Shown here piece after piece: positions 26,527 to 37,656 of a stretch of DNA of 64,000 nucleotides. The notes below the pieces were generated by a model. That model was not told where the DNA came from. It worked only from the letters and a program-made list of their open reading frames with translations, and made no database searches. Numbering within the stretch: position 1 is the first letter of the stretch; each line of letters begins with the position of its first letter. Source of the DNA: Seonamhaeicola algicola. Its GTDB lineage: Bacteria > Bacteroidota > Bacteroidia > Flavobacteriales > Flavobacteriaceae. The position numbers and the translations under genes are program-made. Location: positions 519,090 through 583,089 of the forward strand of contig NZ_VOSC01000019.1 in NCBI RefSeq assembly GCF_007997385.1. Reading direction: 5' to 3'.

Positions 26527-27046
26527 TTTTAATTTTATTTAATATAGTTAAGTATTTAAAAAGCTCGTTTTTAAACACATCAAATTCTTTAATATCTGTT
26601 TTTATAATAAGGTCATTTAAACGTTCATCGGTTTGTAAAACACCTACTTTAAACGCCGCTTTTGATGCTGCTGTTATAAGTTTTAATTCTAAAATTTCTT
26701 CGTTGTAATAACTTACCAAAACATCAAACTCTTTGTTTAAAAAGTTTTGTAATTCTACATTGTTTACAGCACCACGCCAACCAAAATCTTTTGGAGTAAA
26801 ACACAAATCCCATGATAGCAAGTTTTCTTTTTCATCTTCAGAAAAAGCTATAATCTTCACATTATTAGTGTGAATTTTAATTAAAGTTGCTAACTTTTTA
26901 AAAGCCTCAAAATCATCAAATTCGTTTACATTTATAACAACACCTAAACTACTAACCTTATTATTAGTAATGTTTACTTGCCTTTGTGTTAACAATTTGT
27001 TTAAGTACTTCTTATTAGATTTTCCTTTAAAACCCTTTAAAATCAT
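26516..27046 (-). CDS. DUF6913-like protein
   Basis: A 176-residue cytoplasmic protein that I recognise only as a conserved Bacteroidota protein found before dapA (DUF6913 as far as I recall). It has no signal or membrane segment. Its features are a basic N-terminus with [15 protein letters not shown], a central [14 protein letters not shown] segment, and [22 protein letters not shown], which suggests an alpha/beta fold. Function is unknown. The overlap with dapA suggests co-translation. Confidence 0.65.
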   Translation of the reverse strand: MILKGFKGKSNKKYLNKLLTQRQVNITNNKVSSLGVVINVNEFDDFEAFKKLATLIKIHTNNVKIIAFSEDEKENLLSWDLCFTPKDFGWRGAVNNVELQNFLNKEFDVLVSYYNEEILELKLITAASKAAFKVGVLQTDERLNDLIIKTDIKEFDVFKNELFKYLTILNKIKNEQ

Positions 27047-27104
27047 TTATCTTTGACCTTTGCGCAAAGGTAGCAAAACTACATTCAAAATTTTGATTAA
27101 ACAC

Positions 27105-27863
27105 ATGAGGTTAACACATTTATTTATTTTGTTAATAATTTTTGCCTTAACTAGCTGTAAAGAGCAAACCTATAACTTACATAAAATTGAAGGTAAACGT
27201 ATTGTAATTTCTGATTCTTTAAACGCAAATTCTGAAATTGATGCGTTTATAAAACCTTACAGAGAGCACATTAACAACGATTTAGATAGTACACTTGCCT
27301 ATTCCGTTAACGTGTTTTCTAAAAATGATGGGCTATTAAATACTGCTATTGGTAATTTTTTAGCTGATGCTGTTTACACACAAGCTAACCCAGTTTTTAA
27401 TAAAAGAACCGGTAAAAATATTGATTTGGTTTTACTAAATCATGGCGGTATTAGAGCTGTTTTACCTAAAGGAAATATTAGCAAAAGAACCGCTTTTGAA
27501 ATTATGCCTTTTGAAAACAGCATAGTGGTTGTTGCCTTAAAAGGTTTTCAAATTGATAGCATTGTAAATTTTTTATCTAGCAATAAACGCGCACACCCAA
27601 TATCTCAACTTAAGCTTAAAATTAATGCCAATTTTAAACCAATTAACGCTACAGTAAAAGGTGAAAATATTAACAAAAACAAAACCTATTACGTAGCCAC
27701 CAACGATTATTTATACGAAGGAAATGATGGCATGACTTTTTTTAAACCAAATGATTCATTATACAAATTGAATTATAAAATTAGAACCGCTTTAATTGAT
27801 CATTTTAATACTATTGACACTATTAATCCTGTTATTGACGACAGATTTATTCAAATTAAATAA
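27105..27863 (+). CDS. 5'-nucleotidase C-terminal-domain lipoprotein
   Basis: The start is placed at the ATG at 27105, giving a lipoprotein signal MRLTHLFILLIIFALTSC; a TTG 45 bases earlier would bury it. The roughly 250-residue mature protein is the 5'-nucleotidase C-terminal domain alone. It contains the substrate-binding NHGGIRAVLPKGNI segment, FEIMPFENSIVVV, and TNDYLYEGNDGMTFF. It lacks the metallophosphoesterase half, which is encoded by the next gene 12 bp downstream. The two probably work as a complex that hydrolyses nucleotides or UDP-sugars outside the cytoplasm. Confidence 0.85.
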   Translation: MRLTHLFILLIIFALTSCKEQTYNLHKIEGKRIVISDSLNANSEIDAFIKPYREHINNDLDSTLAYSVNVFSKNDGLLNTAIGNFLADAVYTQANPVFNKRTGKNIDLVLLNHGGIRAVLPKGNISKRTAFEIMPFENSIVVVALKGFQIDSIVNFLSSNKRAHPISQLKLKINANFKPINATVKGENINKNKTYYVATNDYLYEGNDGMTFFKPNDSLYKLNYKIRTALIDHFNTIDTINPVIDDRFIQIK

Positions 27864-27875
27864 TCTTTAACAACA

Positions 27876-28784
27876 ATGAAACGAAGAGCATTTATACAAC
27901 AAGCAACAGCAGGAACAGCTTTAGTAACACTAGGTGGTGTTGGTTTACAATCTTTTTCAACTTCAAAAACAAAAAAAATAACCATATTGCACACAAACGA
28001 TGTGCATAGCCACATTGATGCCTTTGGCCCTAATGATGGAAGAAACGCTAATAAAGGTGGTATTGCACGTAGAGCTACTTTAGTTGAAAATATTAGAAAC
28101 GAAAACCCTAACACACTTTTATTAGATGCCGGCGATATTTTTCAAGGCACACCCTATTTTAATTACTACGGTGGCGAATTAGAGTTTAAACTTATGAGCA
28201 TGTTAAAATATGATGCTGCAACTATTGGAAATCATGATTTTGATAACGGTATTGATGGTTTATATGCACAACTACCACATGCTAAATTTGAATTTATTTC
28301 TGCCAATTACAACTTTAAAAACACCGTAATGGATACACATGTTAAACCCTACAAAGTGTTTATGAAAGATGGTATTAAAATTGGCGTTTTTGGTTTAGGC
28401 ATTGCACTTAAAGGCTTGGTTGCACCGTCGCTTTATAAGGAAACTGAGTACTTAGACCCTATTGAAACCAGCCAAGAAATGACCAAGATTTTAAAAACCG
28501 AAGAGCAATGCGATTTAATAATTTGTTTATCGCACTTAGGTTATAATTATAAGGGTGATAAAATTGGCGATTTAAGCTTAGCCAAAGCCACCCGAGATAT
28601 TGACTTAATTATTGGTGGCCACACACACACTTTTTTACCAAAACCAACTGTTGTAAAAAATATTGACAATAAAAACATGCTTGTAAACCAAGTTGGTTGT
28701 TATGGTATTTACTTAGGAAAAATTGATTTTTATTTTGATGCCGATAAAAACAAATCGGCTAACGGTACATCAATAATTGTTTAA
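27876..28784 (+). CDS. 5'-nucleotidase/UDP-sugar hydrolase metallophosphoesterase domain protein
   Basis: A 302-residue protein comprising only the calcineurin-like N-terminal half of a 5'-nucleotidase. The N-terminus MKRRAFIQQATAGTALVTL looks like a twin-arginine-type signal (KRRAF). The metal-binding motifs are all present: HTNDVHSH, LDAGDIFQG, GNHDFDNG, CLSHLGYN and GGHTHTF. The substrate-binding C-terminal half is the preceding gene, so the usual domain order is reversed at operon level. It ends with a 15-bp overlap with the convergent membrane-protein gene. Confidence 0.88.
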   Translation: MKRRAFIQQATAGTALVTLGGVGLQSFSTSKTKKITILHTNDVHSHIDAFGPNDGRNANKGGIARRATLVENIRNENPNTLLLDAGDIFQGTPYFNYYGGELEFKLMSMLKYDAATIGNHDFDNGIDGLYAQLPHAKFEFISANYNFKNTVMDTHVKPYKVFMKDGIKIGVFGLGIALKGLVAPSLYKETEYLDPIETSQEMTKILKTEEQCDLIICLSHLGYNYKGDKIGDLSLAKATRDIDLIIGGHTHTFLPKPTVVKNIDNKNMLVNQVGCYGIYLGKIDFYFDADKNKSANGTSIIV

Positions 28785-29558
28785 GCTAAAGCTACCATTA
28801 TCTGAACTAAGTTTTTTAGGCATTTTTAATGTACCCTTTGAAGTTTTTAGGTGTTTACTAACCTCTATACTTTCTTTAAAAGCCATAGAATTAATTAAAA
28901 AATATACACCTGACACATACATTATTTTTTCAAGCATTTCAAAACTCCAATGATATATATAATATAGGTTTACATAGTTTAAAACTGTTGCAAAACCTAA
29001 AAATATAACGCTAATTAAAAACCAAACAGATTGTTTACTTTCTACACTTAAATACACGCCATAAGCCAATAAAGCTAAAAACATTACAACAAAGTTTTTT
29101 ATTGCAAATAACAACACTTCACTATTATCACTTACAACACTATTTAATACGCTATACAAACTGTATAAAAAGTAAAGCCCTATAAAAAAAATCATTATTA
29201 AATACCCTATTACCAACTTATCTAACTTAAATACTTTGAATTTGGGTAATTTAACAGCTATTAAATATATAAAGCCAATAATATATAGTGCACTAGCCAC
29301 TTTTAATTGCAAGTCTTCATAAAAAAAGAATGATGATATATTACCTAAAAAAGCAAAAACTAAAAAGAAAGCAAAACCAATATTTAAGGTTTTAAATTTT
29401 GAAATAAAAACAGTTAAAAAAGTCGGAATTACCAACAGGTAAATATAATTAGCTATTTTAAAGTTGCTAGTAACATTACAATATACCATTGCTGCTACAA
29501 ACACAAAAAAAACGCTAAAAAATAATTTACCAAAGGGCAGCGTAAATATTTTTTTCAT
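28770..29558 (-). CDS. Multi-pass membrane protein, YhhN-like
   Basis: A 262-residue protein with about eight hydrophobic helices and a basic cytoplasmic tail (KHLKTSKGTLKMPKK). The layout and spacing resemble the YhhN/TMEM86 family, which includes lysoplasmalogenase, but I see no decisive motif. It is a distant relative of the 30140-30868 protein; both have a FLI...F segment before a YYIY/YIYM turn in the C-terminal third. TTTTATCGAT motifs lie 70-107 bp upstream, in the region shared with the divergent DoxX gene. Function is unproven. Confidence 0.6.
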   Translation of the reverse strand: MKKIFTLPFGKLFFSVFFVFVAAMVYCNVTSNFKIANYIYLLVIPTFLTVFISKFKTLNIGFAFFLVFAFLGNISSFFFYEDLQLKVASALYIIGFIYLIAVKLPKFKVFKLDKLVIGYLIMIFFIGLYFLYSLYSVLNSVVSDNSEVLLFAIKNFVVMFLALLAYGVYLSVESKQSVWFLISVIFLGFATVLNYVNLYYIYHWSFEMLEKIMYVSGVYFLINSMAFKESIEVSKHLKTSKGTLKMPKKLSSDNGSFSLNNY

Positions 29559-29626
29559 AATGATAACAATAAGTAGGTTAAATCAAATATAAAAAAAAAT
29601 ACTCATTTCAACGTTTAAAATTGTCG

Positions 29627-29665
29627 TTTTATCGATTTTTAACCAAAAATCATCCTTTTATCGAT
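29627..29665. promoter_or_regulatory. Pair of TTTTATCGAT motifs between divergent membrane-protein genes
   Basis: Two identical TTTTATCGAT copies, at 29627-29636 and 29656-29665, are 29 bp apart in the divergent region. They are 70 bp or more from one start and 74 bp or more from the other. The same motif core precedes three further genes in this window. Confidence 0.45.
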
Positions 29666-29738
29666 ACTTCACATAAAAAACTTTGATAAGTAATTGAAAA
29701 ATAAGCGTCTAAGAAAAAGACTCTTAATAATTCTATAA

Positions 29739-30119
29739 ATGAAAAAACAGATCTCTTTTATACTACGTTTGTTAGTGGCAATTATACTTATTCAAACATT
29801 ACGCTTTAAATTTACAGCACACCCAGATAGTGTTTATATATTTTCAAAAGTTGATTTAGAGCCCAATGGCCGAATTATTATTGGTGTTTTTGAACTTGTT
29901 GCCGGTATTTTATTATTAATACCTAAAACTATATATATTGGAGCTTTACTAACATTAGGAATTATTGGTGGCGCCATTGTAATTCACATAACCAAATTAG
30001 GAATAATTGTAAATAATGACGGCGGTGTACTTTTTGGTACTGCAATAATTACTTTTATAATCACTTTAATTATTTTGTTTTTACACAAGGAAGATATTCC
30101 TTCTTTTAAACACAAATAA
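29739..30119 (+). CDS. DoxX-family membrane protein
   Basis: A 126-residue protein with four predicted helices: about 5-22, 44-62, 64-86 and 96-116. It shows the DoxX-type LRLLVAIILIQTLRFKFTAHP opening and a GVFELVAGILLLIPKT second helix. The family is of uncertain function, with members linked to thiosulfate-quinone oxidation and to redox or membrane-stress responses. It lies between two multi-pass membrane genes that share its TTTATCGA upstream motif, so the three may be co-regulated. Confidence 0.8.
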   Translation: MKKQISFILRLLVAIILIQTLRFKFTAHPDSVYIFSKVDLEPNGRIIIGVFELVAGILLLIPKTIYIGALLTLGIIGGAIVIHITKLGIIVNNDGGVLFGTAIITFIITLIILFLHKEDIPSFKHK

Positions 30120-30139
30120 CCATTAAAATTTAAAGTATT

Positions 30140-30868
30140 TTATACATACATACCATCTTTTTTAACATCTAATAATTCCGCTTGCCTACAAAAGAAAAAG
30201 AAAGCCAGTAATGTAAGTGTTGTTGACAAAAGTACTAACAAATGCCTATGAGCCATGTATATATAAGCAACATCAACTACTTCTGAAAAAACAATACACA
30301 TGGTTCCTAAAAATAAATACAAAGCTTTTTTATTGTCTTTATAAAAATAATTAAGAAGTGCTACTGAAAGTAATAACAGCATAACAACATTATATATTAA
30401 CTCAAGAAAAAATTCTCCGCCATACATAGTAGTTGGAGTAACTATTACCTGAAGCACATACACAAGCCATATGTTTAAAGACAATAAAACAATTAAATGA
30501 ATTTTAAAGTTCTTAAGAACCTGGATAAAGTTAACACCTTGAGCTATTAGTAAGATTAAAAACACATATGATAGTATGTAAAGTGAATTTCCTATGTAAT
30601 AATCTGTATTAACTATAAAATCAAAAGTGCTTGTTTCAGGTAAAAGATCTACAAGTAAACCCTCTAAATCTGATATGGTGTAGCATATCATAAACAATAT
30701 AAAGTATTTTGTTTTTCCTTTAAAAAAAAGAAAATAGTTTACTGCTATTAAAGGCACAATAAGTGCGTTTAAAAAAACTGAAACATCTTCATAACCTATG
30801 AATCCGAATACGGAAAATAGGATATAAACTAACAAGACAAATAAATATATTATCTTTGATGTTGACAT
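30140..30868 (-). CDS. Multi-pass membrane protein, YhhN-like
   Basis: A 242-residue protein with about eight transmembrane helices. It is a probable distant paralogue of the 28770-29558 protein, judged from topology and from the last third (FLGTMCIVFSEVVDVAYIYM against FLGFATVLNYVNLYYIYHW). Acidic residues inside helices (ISDLEGLLVD, SEVVDV) fit an enzyme or transporter more than a scaffold. Two TTTATCG motifs lie 43-73 bp upstream. Function is unknown; the YhhN assignment is tentative. Confidence 0.58.
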   Translation of the reverse strand: MSTSKIIYLFVLLVYILFSVFGFIGYEDVSVFLNALIVPLIAVNYFLFFKGKTKYFILFMICYTISDLEGLLVDLLPETSTFDFIVNTDYYIGNSLYILSYVFLILLIAQGVNFIQVLKNFKIHLIVLLSLNIWLVYVLQVIVTPTTMYGGEFFLELIYNVVMLLLLSVALLNYFYKDNKKALYLFLGTMCIVFSEVVDVAYIYMAHRHLLVLLSTTLTLLAFFFFCRQAELLDVKKDGMYV

Positions 30869-30910
30869 TCAATTACTTTTGGTTGGATACAAATGTAAAA
30901 CTTATATCCA

Positions 30911-30941
30911 ATTTATCGGTAAAAAAATGCATTTTATCGAT
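30911..30941. promoter_or_regulatory. Pair of TTTATCG motifs upstream of membrane-protein gene
   Basis: ATTTATCGGT (30911-30920) and TTTTATCGAT (30932-30941) are 21 bp apart, two turns of the helix. They sit 43-73 bp before the start of the gene ending at 30868 on the minus strand. Confidence 0.45.
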
Positions 30942-30952
30942 GAAATGCAGTT

Positions 30953-33800
<2,848 letters not shown>

Positions 33801-33804
<4 letters not shown>

Positions 33805-34292
33805 AAATCTTTAATCATCCAAATACCACAACTGTAATGCCCTGTATTACCAAGAGCACCTTGTAAATGCTTAAAACCAAAACTTTCATACACATGAATG
33901 GCCGCTTTTAATTGCGGTGCCGACTCAATGTAACACTGTTTATACCCTAAGTTTTTTGCCGCTTTTAAACAGGTTTCAAACATTTTTTTTCCGTAACCTT
34001 TTCCGCGTATTTTAGGCGAAAAGTACATTTTTTGAAGTTCGCAAATATGCGTATTTGAATTTGGTAGAGGCTTTATACCTGCGCCTCCTAAAACTTCGCC
34101 ATTATTTTCTATAACAAAATAAATATCATTTGTGTTTTGGTAGGCTTGGTACATTTGCGATGTTTCAGGATCTGTGTAGGCAGTGCCTTCTAACGGAATA
34201 TCAAACTCATGAAAACAATTGCGTATTAATTGCTCTAACGGCTCATTATCATCTGGCTTAATTTCTCTAATAACAATAGTATCTTTAATCAC
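33801..34292 (-). CDS. GNAT-family N-acetyltransferase
   Basis: A 163-residue protein with GNAT motifs: FVIENNGEVLGGAGIKPL in the beta-strand core and the acetyl-CoA pyrophosphate loop KIRGKGYGKKMFE (R/Q-x-x-G-x-G/A pattern), then IHVYESFGFK. The start codon is GTG at 34292; no ATG exists nearby in frame. It is the first gene of the acetyltransferase-prmC-ligA operon. The substrate is unknown. Confidence 0.85.
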
Positions 34293-34339
34293 TTTAAAAT
34301 AGTATTTTTACCCAAGTGAAGATACTTAAATATAAAAAC

Positions 34340-34801
34340 ATGCAGAAAAAGGGTTTCATTATTTTATTAACAATAACTTTTTTAATATTTAGCTGTACTG
34401 TAAAAGAAAAACCCGAGTTTTTACATATTGAAAACATTAAAGTTTTAGAATCTACAAACAAGCACATAACCATTACTGCTAATGCTATTTTTTTAAACCC
34501 AAATGATATTGGCGGACAATTAAAAACCGATGCCATTAAAGTTTTTATTAACAACAATGAAATGGCAACCGTATCAACCGAAAGTTTTGATGTTCCTGCA
34601 AAAAAAGAATTTTCTATACCATTAAAAACACACATTCCTACAGATAGTATTTTAAGCAACAAAAACATTAACGGTTTAATAGGAAGTTTGTTTTCAAAAA
34701 AAATTAAAGTACAGTATAAAGGTGCTATAATTTATAAAGTTTTCGGATTTTCATACACCTATAGCATAGATAAAACCGATAATGTAAACATAAAATTTTA
34801 A
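34340..34801 (+). CDS. LEA-type-2/LEA14-like lipoprotein
   Basis: I place the start at the ATG at 34340, which gives a lipoprotein signal ending FLIFSCTV; a GTG eight codons earlier is less likely. The mature 140-residue part looks like a single LEA14/WHy beta-sandwich. It has ANAIFLNPNDIGGQLKTDAIKVFINN, an NPN turn and repeated amphipathic strands, as in water-stress LEA type 2 proteins. No enzymatic residues are seen. The gene ends 2 bp before ribD. Its function is unknown. Confidence 0.65.
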   Translation: MQKKGFIILLTITFLIFSCTVKEKPEFLHIENIKVLESTNKHITITANAIFLNPNDIGGQLKTDAIKVFINNNEMATVSTESFDVPAKKEFSIPLKTHIPTDSILSNKNINGLIGSLFSKKIKVQYKGAIIYKVFGFSYTYSIDKTDNVNIKF

Positions 34802-34803
34802 TA

Positions 34804-35856
34804 TTGACAGTTAACGAATTTTACATAAAGCGTACCATACAAATAGCCAAAAACGGTTTAGGCAACACAAGACCAAACCCCATGGTTGGAGCTGTAATAG
34901 TATACAACAACACTATTATTGGCGAGGGCTTTACAAGTGCATACGGCGGAAACCATGCCGAGGTAAATGCTATAAACGCTGTTAAAAACAAAGCTTTATT
35001 AAAACACGCTACCATTTATGTAACTTTAGAACCCTGCTCTCATTACGGCAAAACACCACCATGCAGTGATTTAATTATAAAACACAACATACCCAATGTA
35101 GTAATTGGTTGTATTGATGATAATGAACAAGTTGCCGGAAAAGGTGTAAAGAAACTTAAAAAAGCCGGCATTAATGTAACTGTAGGTGTTTTAGAAAAAG
35201 AGTGCAAACAACATTTAAAACGTTTTTTTACGTTTCATAATAAAAAAAGACCTTATATAATTTTAAAATGGGCACAAACTACCAATGGCTTTATAGCGCC
35301 CTTAACCAAAACCAAACAAGAACCTGTTTGGATAACTAACACATACTCAAAACAGTTAGTACACAAATGGCGTATGCAAGAACAGGCCATTTTAGTTGGC
35401 ACCAACACGGTTTTACAAGATAACCCAACGCTAACAACTCGCAATTACAAAGGGCAAAACCCTACTAGAGTGGTAATAGACAAACACTTAAAATTAAGTA
35501 AAAATTTAAATATATTTAATAACGAAGCTGAAACTATTATAGTTTGTGAAAAGCACAATAACATAAATACAAATACACCTAATTGCCATTTTGAAACTAT
35601 AAACTGGAACACAAAAACCAACATAGCGCAGCAAATATGCAATGTGCTTTTTAAACATAACATAAACTCAGTTATTATTGAAGGTGGCAGCCAAACTTTA
35701 CAAACTTTTATAAACGAAAACCTTTGGGATGAAGCACGTATTTTTACAGGCAACACAAACTTTAACAAAGGCACAAAAGCCCCCGTACTTTCAGGACATT
35801 TAACCTATGAAACCACAATTCAGTCAGATATTCTAAAAATCTACACCAATGATTAG
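34804..35856 (+). CDS. ribD: Bifunctional riboflavin biosynthesis deaminase/reductase
   Basis: A 350-residue RibD. The N-terminal cytidine-deaminase-like domain has zinc ligands in HAEVNAI (His51, Glu53) and PCSHYGKTPPC (Cys78, Cys87). The C-terminal reductase domain has KWAQTTNGFIAP, VGTNTVLQDNPTLTTR and VIIEGGSQTLQTFI. It makes 5-amino-6-ribitylamino-uracil phosphate. The start is TTG at 34804; the family motif NGLGNTRPNPMVGA begins 17 codons later and no in-frame ATG precedes it. The stop overlaps the HAD gene by 8 bases. Confidence 0.93.
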   Translation: MTVNEFYIKRTIQIAKNGLGNTRPNPMVGAVIVYNNTIIGEGFTSAYGGNHAEVNAINAVKNKALLKHATIYVTLEPCSHYGKTPPCSDLIIKHNIPNVVIGCIDDNEQVAGKGVKKLKKAGINVTVGVLEKECKQHLKRFFTFHNKKRPYIILKWAQTTNGFIAPLTKTKQEPVWITNTYSKQLVHKWRMQEQAILVGTNTVLQDNPTLTTRNYKGQNPTRVVIDKHLKLSKNLNIFNNEAETIIVCEKHNNINTNTPNCHFETINWNTKTNIAQQICNVLFKHNINSVIIEGGSQTLQTFINENLWDEARIFTGNTNFNKGTKAPVLSGHLTYETTIQSDILKIYTND

Positions 35857-36457
35857 TACCTTAATTTTTGACTTTGGAAACGTATTTATAAACTTAAATA
35901 ATGAGTATACAGCTAATTACATTAAACATTTTGAATCTTCAAAACATTTTGATGCTATTATAAAAACCAATTTAAAGTTTGAAAAAGGCGAAATATCAAC
36001 CCAAGAGTTTTTAAATAATTACACTTGTTTTTTTCCTGAATTTTCTGAAAATGAAATTATTGAAAAATGGAATTCCATTTTAGCCGATTTCCCAAAACAC
36101 CGATTAAATTTCATAAAAGATTTAAAAGAAAACGCATCATACAAACTCATTTTATTAAGCAACACCAATGCACTACACATAAAATGGATTGAAGAAAACA
36201 TTCCTTTTTATAGCAGTTTTAAAAACTGTTTTGATAAATTTTACCTTTCGCACGAAATAAACTTAAGAAAACCCGATTCATATATTTATAAATTTGTTTT
36301 AAATGACAACAATGTTGAAGCTGAAGAGTGCTTATTTATTGATGATGTAAAAAACAACATTACTGCAGCTAAAAACATGAACATAAACACATGGCACCTT
36401 AACCCAGAAAAAGACGATGTTGCCAATTTATTTAAAACCCAAAGCGCCCTATTTTAA
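35849..36457 (+). CDS. HAD-superfamily hydrolase, YihX-like
   Basis: A 202-residue HAD subfamily IA phosphatase. Motif I is FDFGNV, with the nucleophile Asp8 and a Gly where many HADs have the second Asp; this is normal for YihX-type sugar phosphatases. Motif II is LLSNTN, the LRKPDSYIY stretch holds the motif III Lys, and motif IV is LFIDDVKNN. A helical cap lies between residues 15 and 90. It may act as the phosphatase of the riboflavin step next to ribD, but that is only context. It is translated from a start overlapping ribD. Confidence 0.85.
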   Translation: MISTLIFDFGNVFINLNNEYTANYIKHFESSKHFDAIIKTNLKFEKGEISTQEFLNNYTCFFPEFSENEIIEKWNSILADFPKHRLNFIKDLKENASYKLILLSNTNALHIKWIEENIPFYSSFKNCFDKFYLSHEINLRKPDSYIYKFVLNDNNVEAEECLFIDDVKNNITAAKNMNINTWHLNPEKDDVANLFKTQSALF

Positions 36458-36461
36458 TTTT

Positions 36462-37073
36462 TTGACAGAAACAGACACATACAAAACAATTACCAAAAAA
36501 ACTGACAACATTTTATTTAAAGATAAAAACAGTAAGTTTTTTGGCTATGCATTTCCTGTTTTAACAGAAGACGATGTTAAAACACATATTGAAGCATTAA
36601 AAAAAGAACATCACAGCGCCAGACATTGGTGCTACGCCTATAAAATTGGCACTGAAACTGTAATTTTTAGAGCTAATGATGATGGCGAACCTAGTAACTC
36701 TGCGGGTATGCCTATTTACAATCAAATATTATCATTTAATGTAACCAACATTTTAATTGTTGTTGTACGTTATTTTGGTGGTGTAAAATTGGGCGTAAGC
36801 GGCTTAATAAACGCTTATAAAACCACAGCGCAACTTACATTAGAAGCATCTAAAATTATTGAAAAAACCATCAATATTAATTTTATAATACATTTTGATT
36901 ACCCCAATATGAATACCGTAATGCGTATTATAAAAGAAAAAAACCTAAATATAATAAACCAAAAACTAGAAATGGATTGTGAAGTAACTATTTCTGTTAG
37001 AAAAAAAGATGCAGAAGCTACTTTTAATAGTTTCAATACATTGCATCAAATAAGCATAAAACAATGCAATTAA
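36462..37073 (+). CDS. YigZ/IMPACT-family protein
   Basis: The start is chosen at the TTG at 36462, giving MTETDTYKTI, which matches the family N-terminus and stands 4 bp after the HAD stop. An ATG at 36417 would add 15 odd residues and overlap the HAD gene. The roughly 203-residue protein has HSARHWCYAYKIG and NDDGEPSNSAGMPI, followed by VVRYFGGVKLGVSGL, the UPF0029/IMPACT signature, and a C-terminal DUF1949-like domain. YigZ-type proteins are linked to translation control; details are unknown. Confidence 0.87.
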   Translation: MTETDTYKTITKKTDNILFKDKNSKFFGYAFPVLTEDDVKTHIEALKKEHHSARHWCYAYKIGTETVIFRANDDGEPSNSAGMPIYNQILSFNVTNILIVVVRYFGGVKLGVSGLINAYKTTAQLTLEASKIIEKTININFIIHFDYPNMNTVMRIIKEKNLNIINQKLEMDCEVTISVRKKDAEATFNSFNTLHQISIKQCN

Positions 37074-37468
37074 TCTTCAAGTAAATTTAATATGTAATCG
37101 GGTGCTTGTATTGGCCGTTTAGTTTTCATATCAACAAACACCAAAATTGTACTTGCTGTGGTTAAAATTTCACCCTTTTCATTGGTAATTTCATAATCAA
37201 ACTCAATCTTAGCAGTTGGCCTATTTTTAAGTTGAGTTTTTACTGTAATTAACTCATCATAACCTGCTGGTTTTTTATAATTTATATTTAAAGAAACTAC
37301 AGGTAGCATAATACCATTTTCTTCCATTGTTTTATATGAAACACCAAGCTTACGCAACCATTCAACCCTTGCCATTTCTAGATACAACGCATAATTACCA
37401 TGATACACTACCCCCATTTGGTCTGTTTCACCATACCTCACTCTAATTTGTATTTCGTCGATTTTCAT
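37070..37468 (-). CDS. Acyl-CoA thioesterase, 4-hydroxybenzoyl-CoA thioesterase family
   Basis: A 132-residue hot-dog-fold protein of the YbgC/FadM type. The N-terminal signature RVRYGETDQMGVVYHGNY contains the catalytic Asp of the family, followed by the helix EMARVEWLRKLG. Members hydrolyse acyl-CoA thioesters of varied chain length. It is convergent with the YigZ gene and overlaps it by 4 bases. Its start is 188 bp from the divergent dnaA gene. Confidence 0.88.
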   Translation of the reverse strand: MKIDEIQIRVRYGETDQMGVVYHGNYALYLEMARVEWLRKLGVSYKTMEENGIMLPVVSLNINYKKPAGYDELITVKTQLKNRPTAKIEFDYEITNEKGEILTTASTILVFVDMKTKRPIQAPDYILNLLED

Positions 37469-37590
37469 TGTTTATTTTGAATATTTTTTTGTAGTTTCGG
37501 AAACGGATTAAACATGAGGAAAAATTTCTAAAAATTCAATAATATTTCATTTTTTTTTTAAGAATTTTGTTCACATATTTGCCCCACTGT

Positions 37591-37617
37591 AAGAGGGACA
37601 GGGATTACACACCTCTT
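37591..37617 (+). other. Hairpin in the dnaA leader
   Basis: AAGAGG (37591-37596) can pair with CCTCTT (37612-37617). An alternative stem is TGTAA (37588-37592) with TTACA (37605-37609). It lies 40-65 bp before the dnaA ATG and may be in its 5' leader. One weak DnaA-box-like TTGTTCACA lies at 37567-37575. Confidence 0.3.
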
Positions 37618-37656
37618 TTCTAATTTTTGCTAATTAACAAACCTTAAAATTTAAAA

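Noticed and set aside
35849-36457. Loss of the second motif I Asp in the HAD protein (FDFGNV)
   Set aside because: The Gly at this position is normal for YihX-type HAD phosphatases, so it is not a sign of inactivation.
36417-36461. ATG start for the YigZ gene 45 bases upstream
   Set aside because: It would overlap the HAD gene and add residues not resembling the family N-terminus; the TTG at 36462 gives a family-like start.
37469-37656. Possible replication origin upstream of dnaA
   Set aside because: Only one weak DnaA-box-like sequence (TTGTTCACA at 37567) is seen, with no cluster of boxes; a hairpin is present but does not define an origin.
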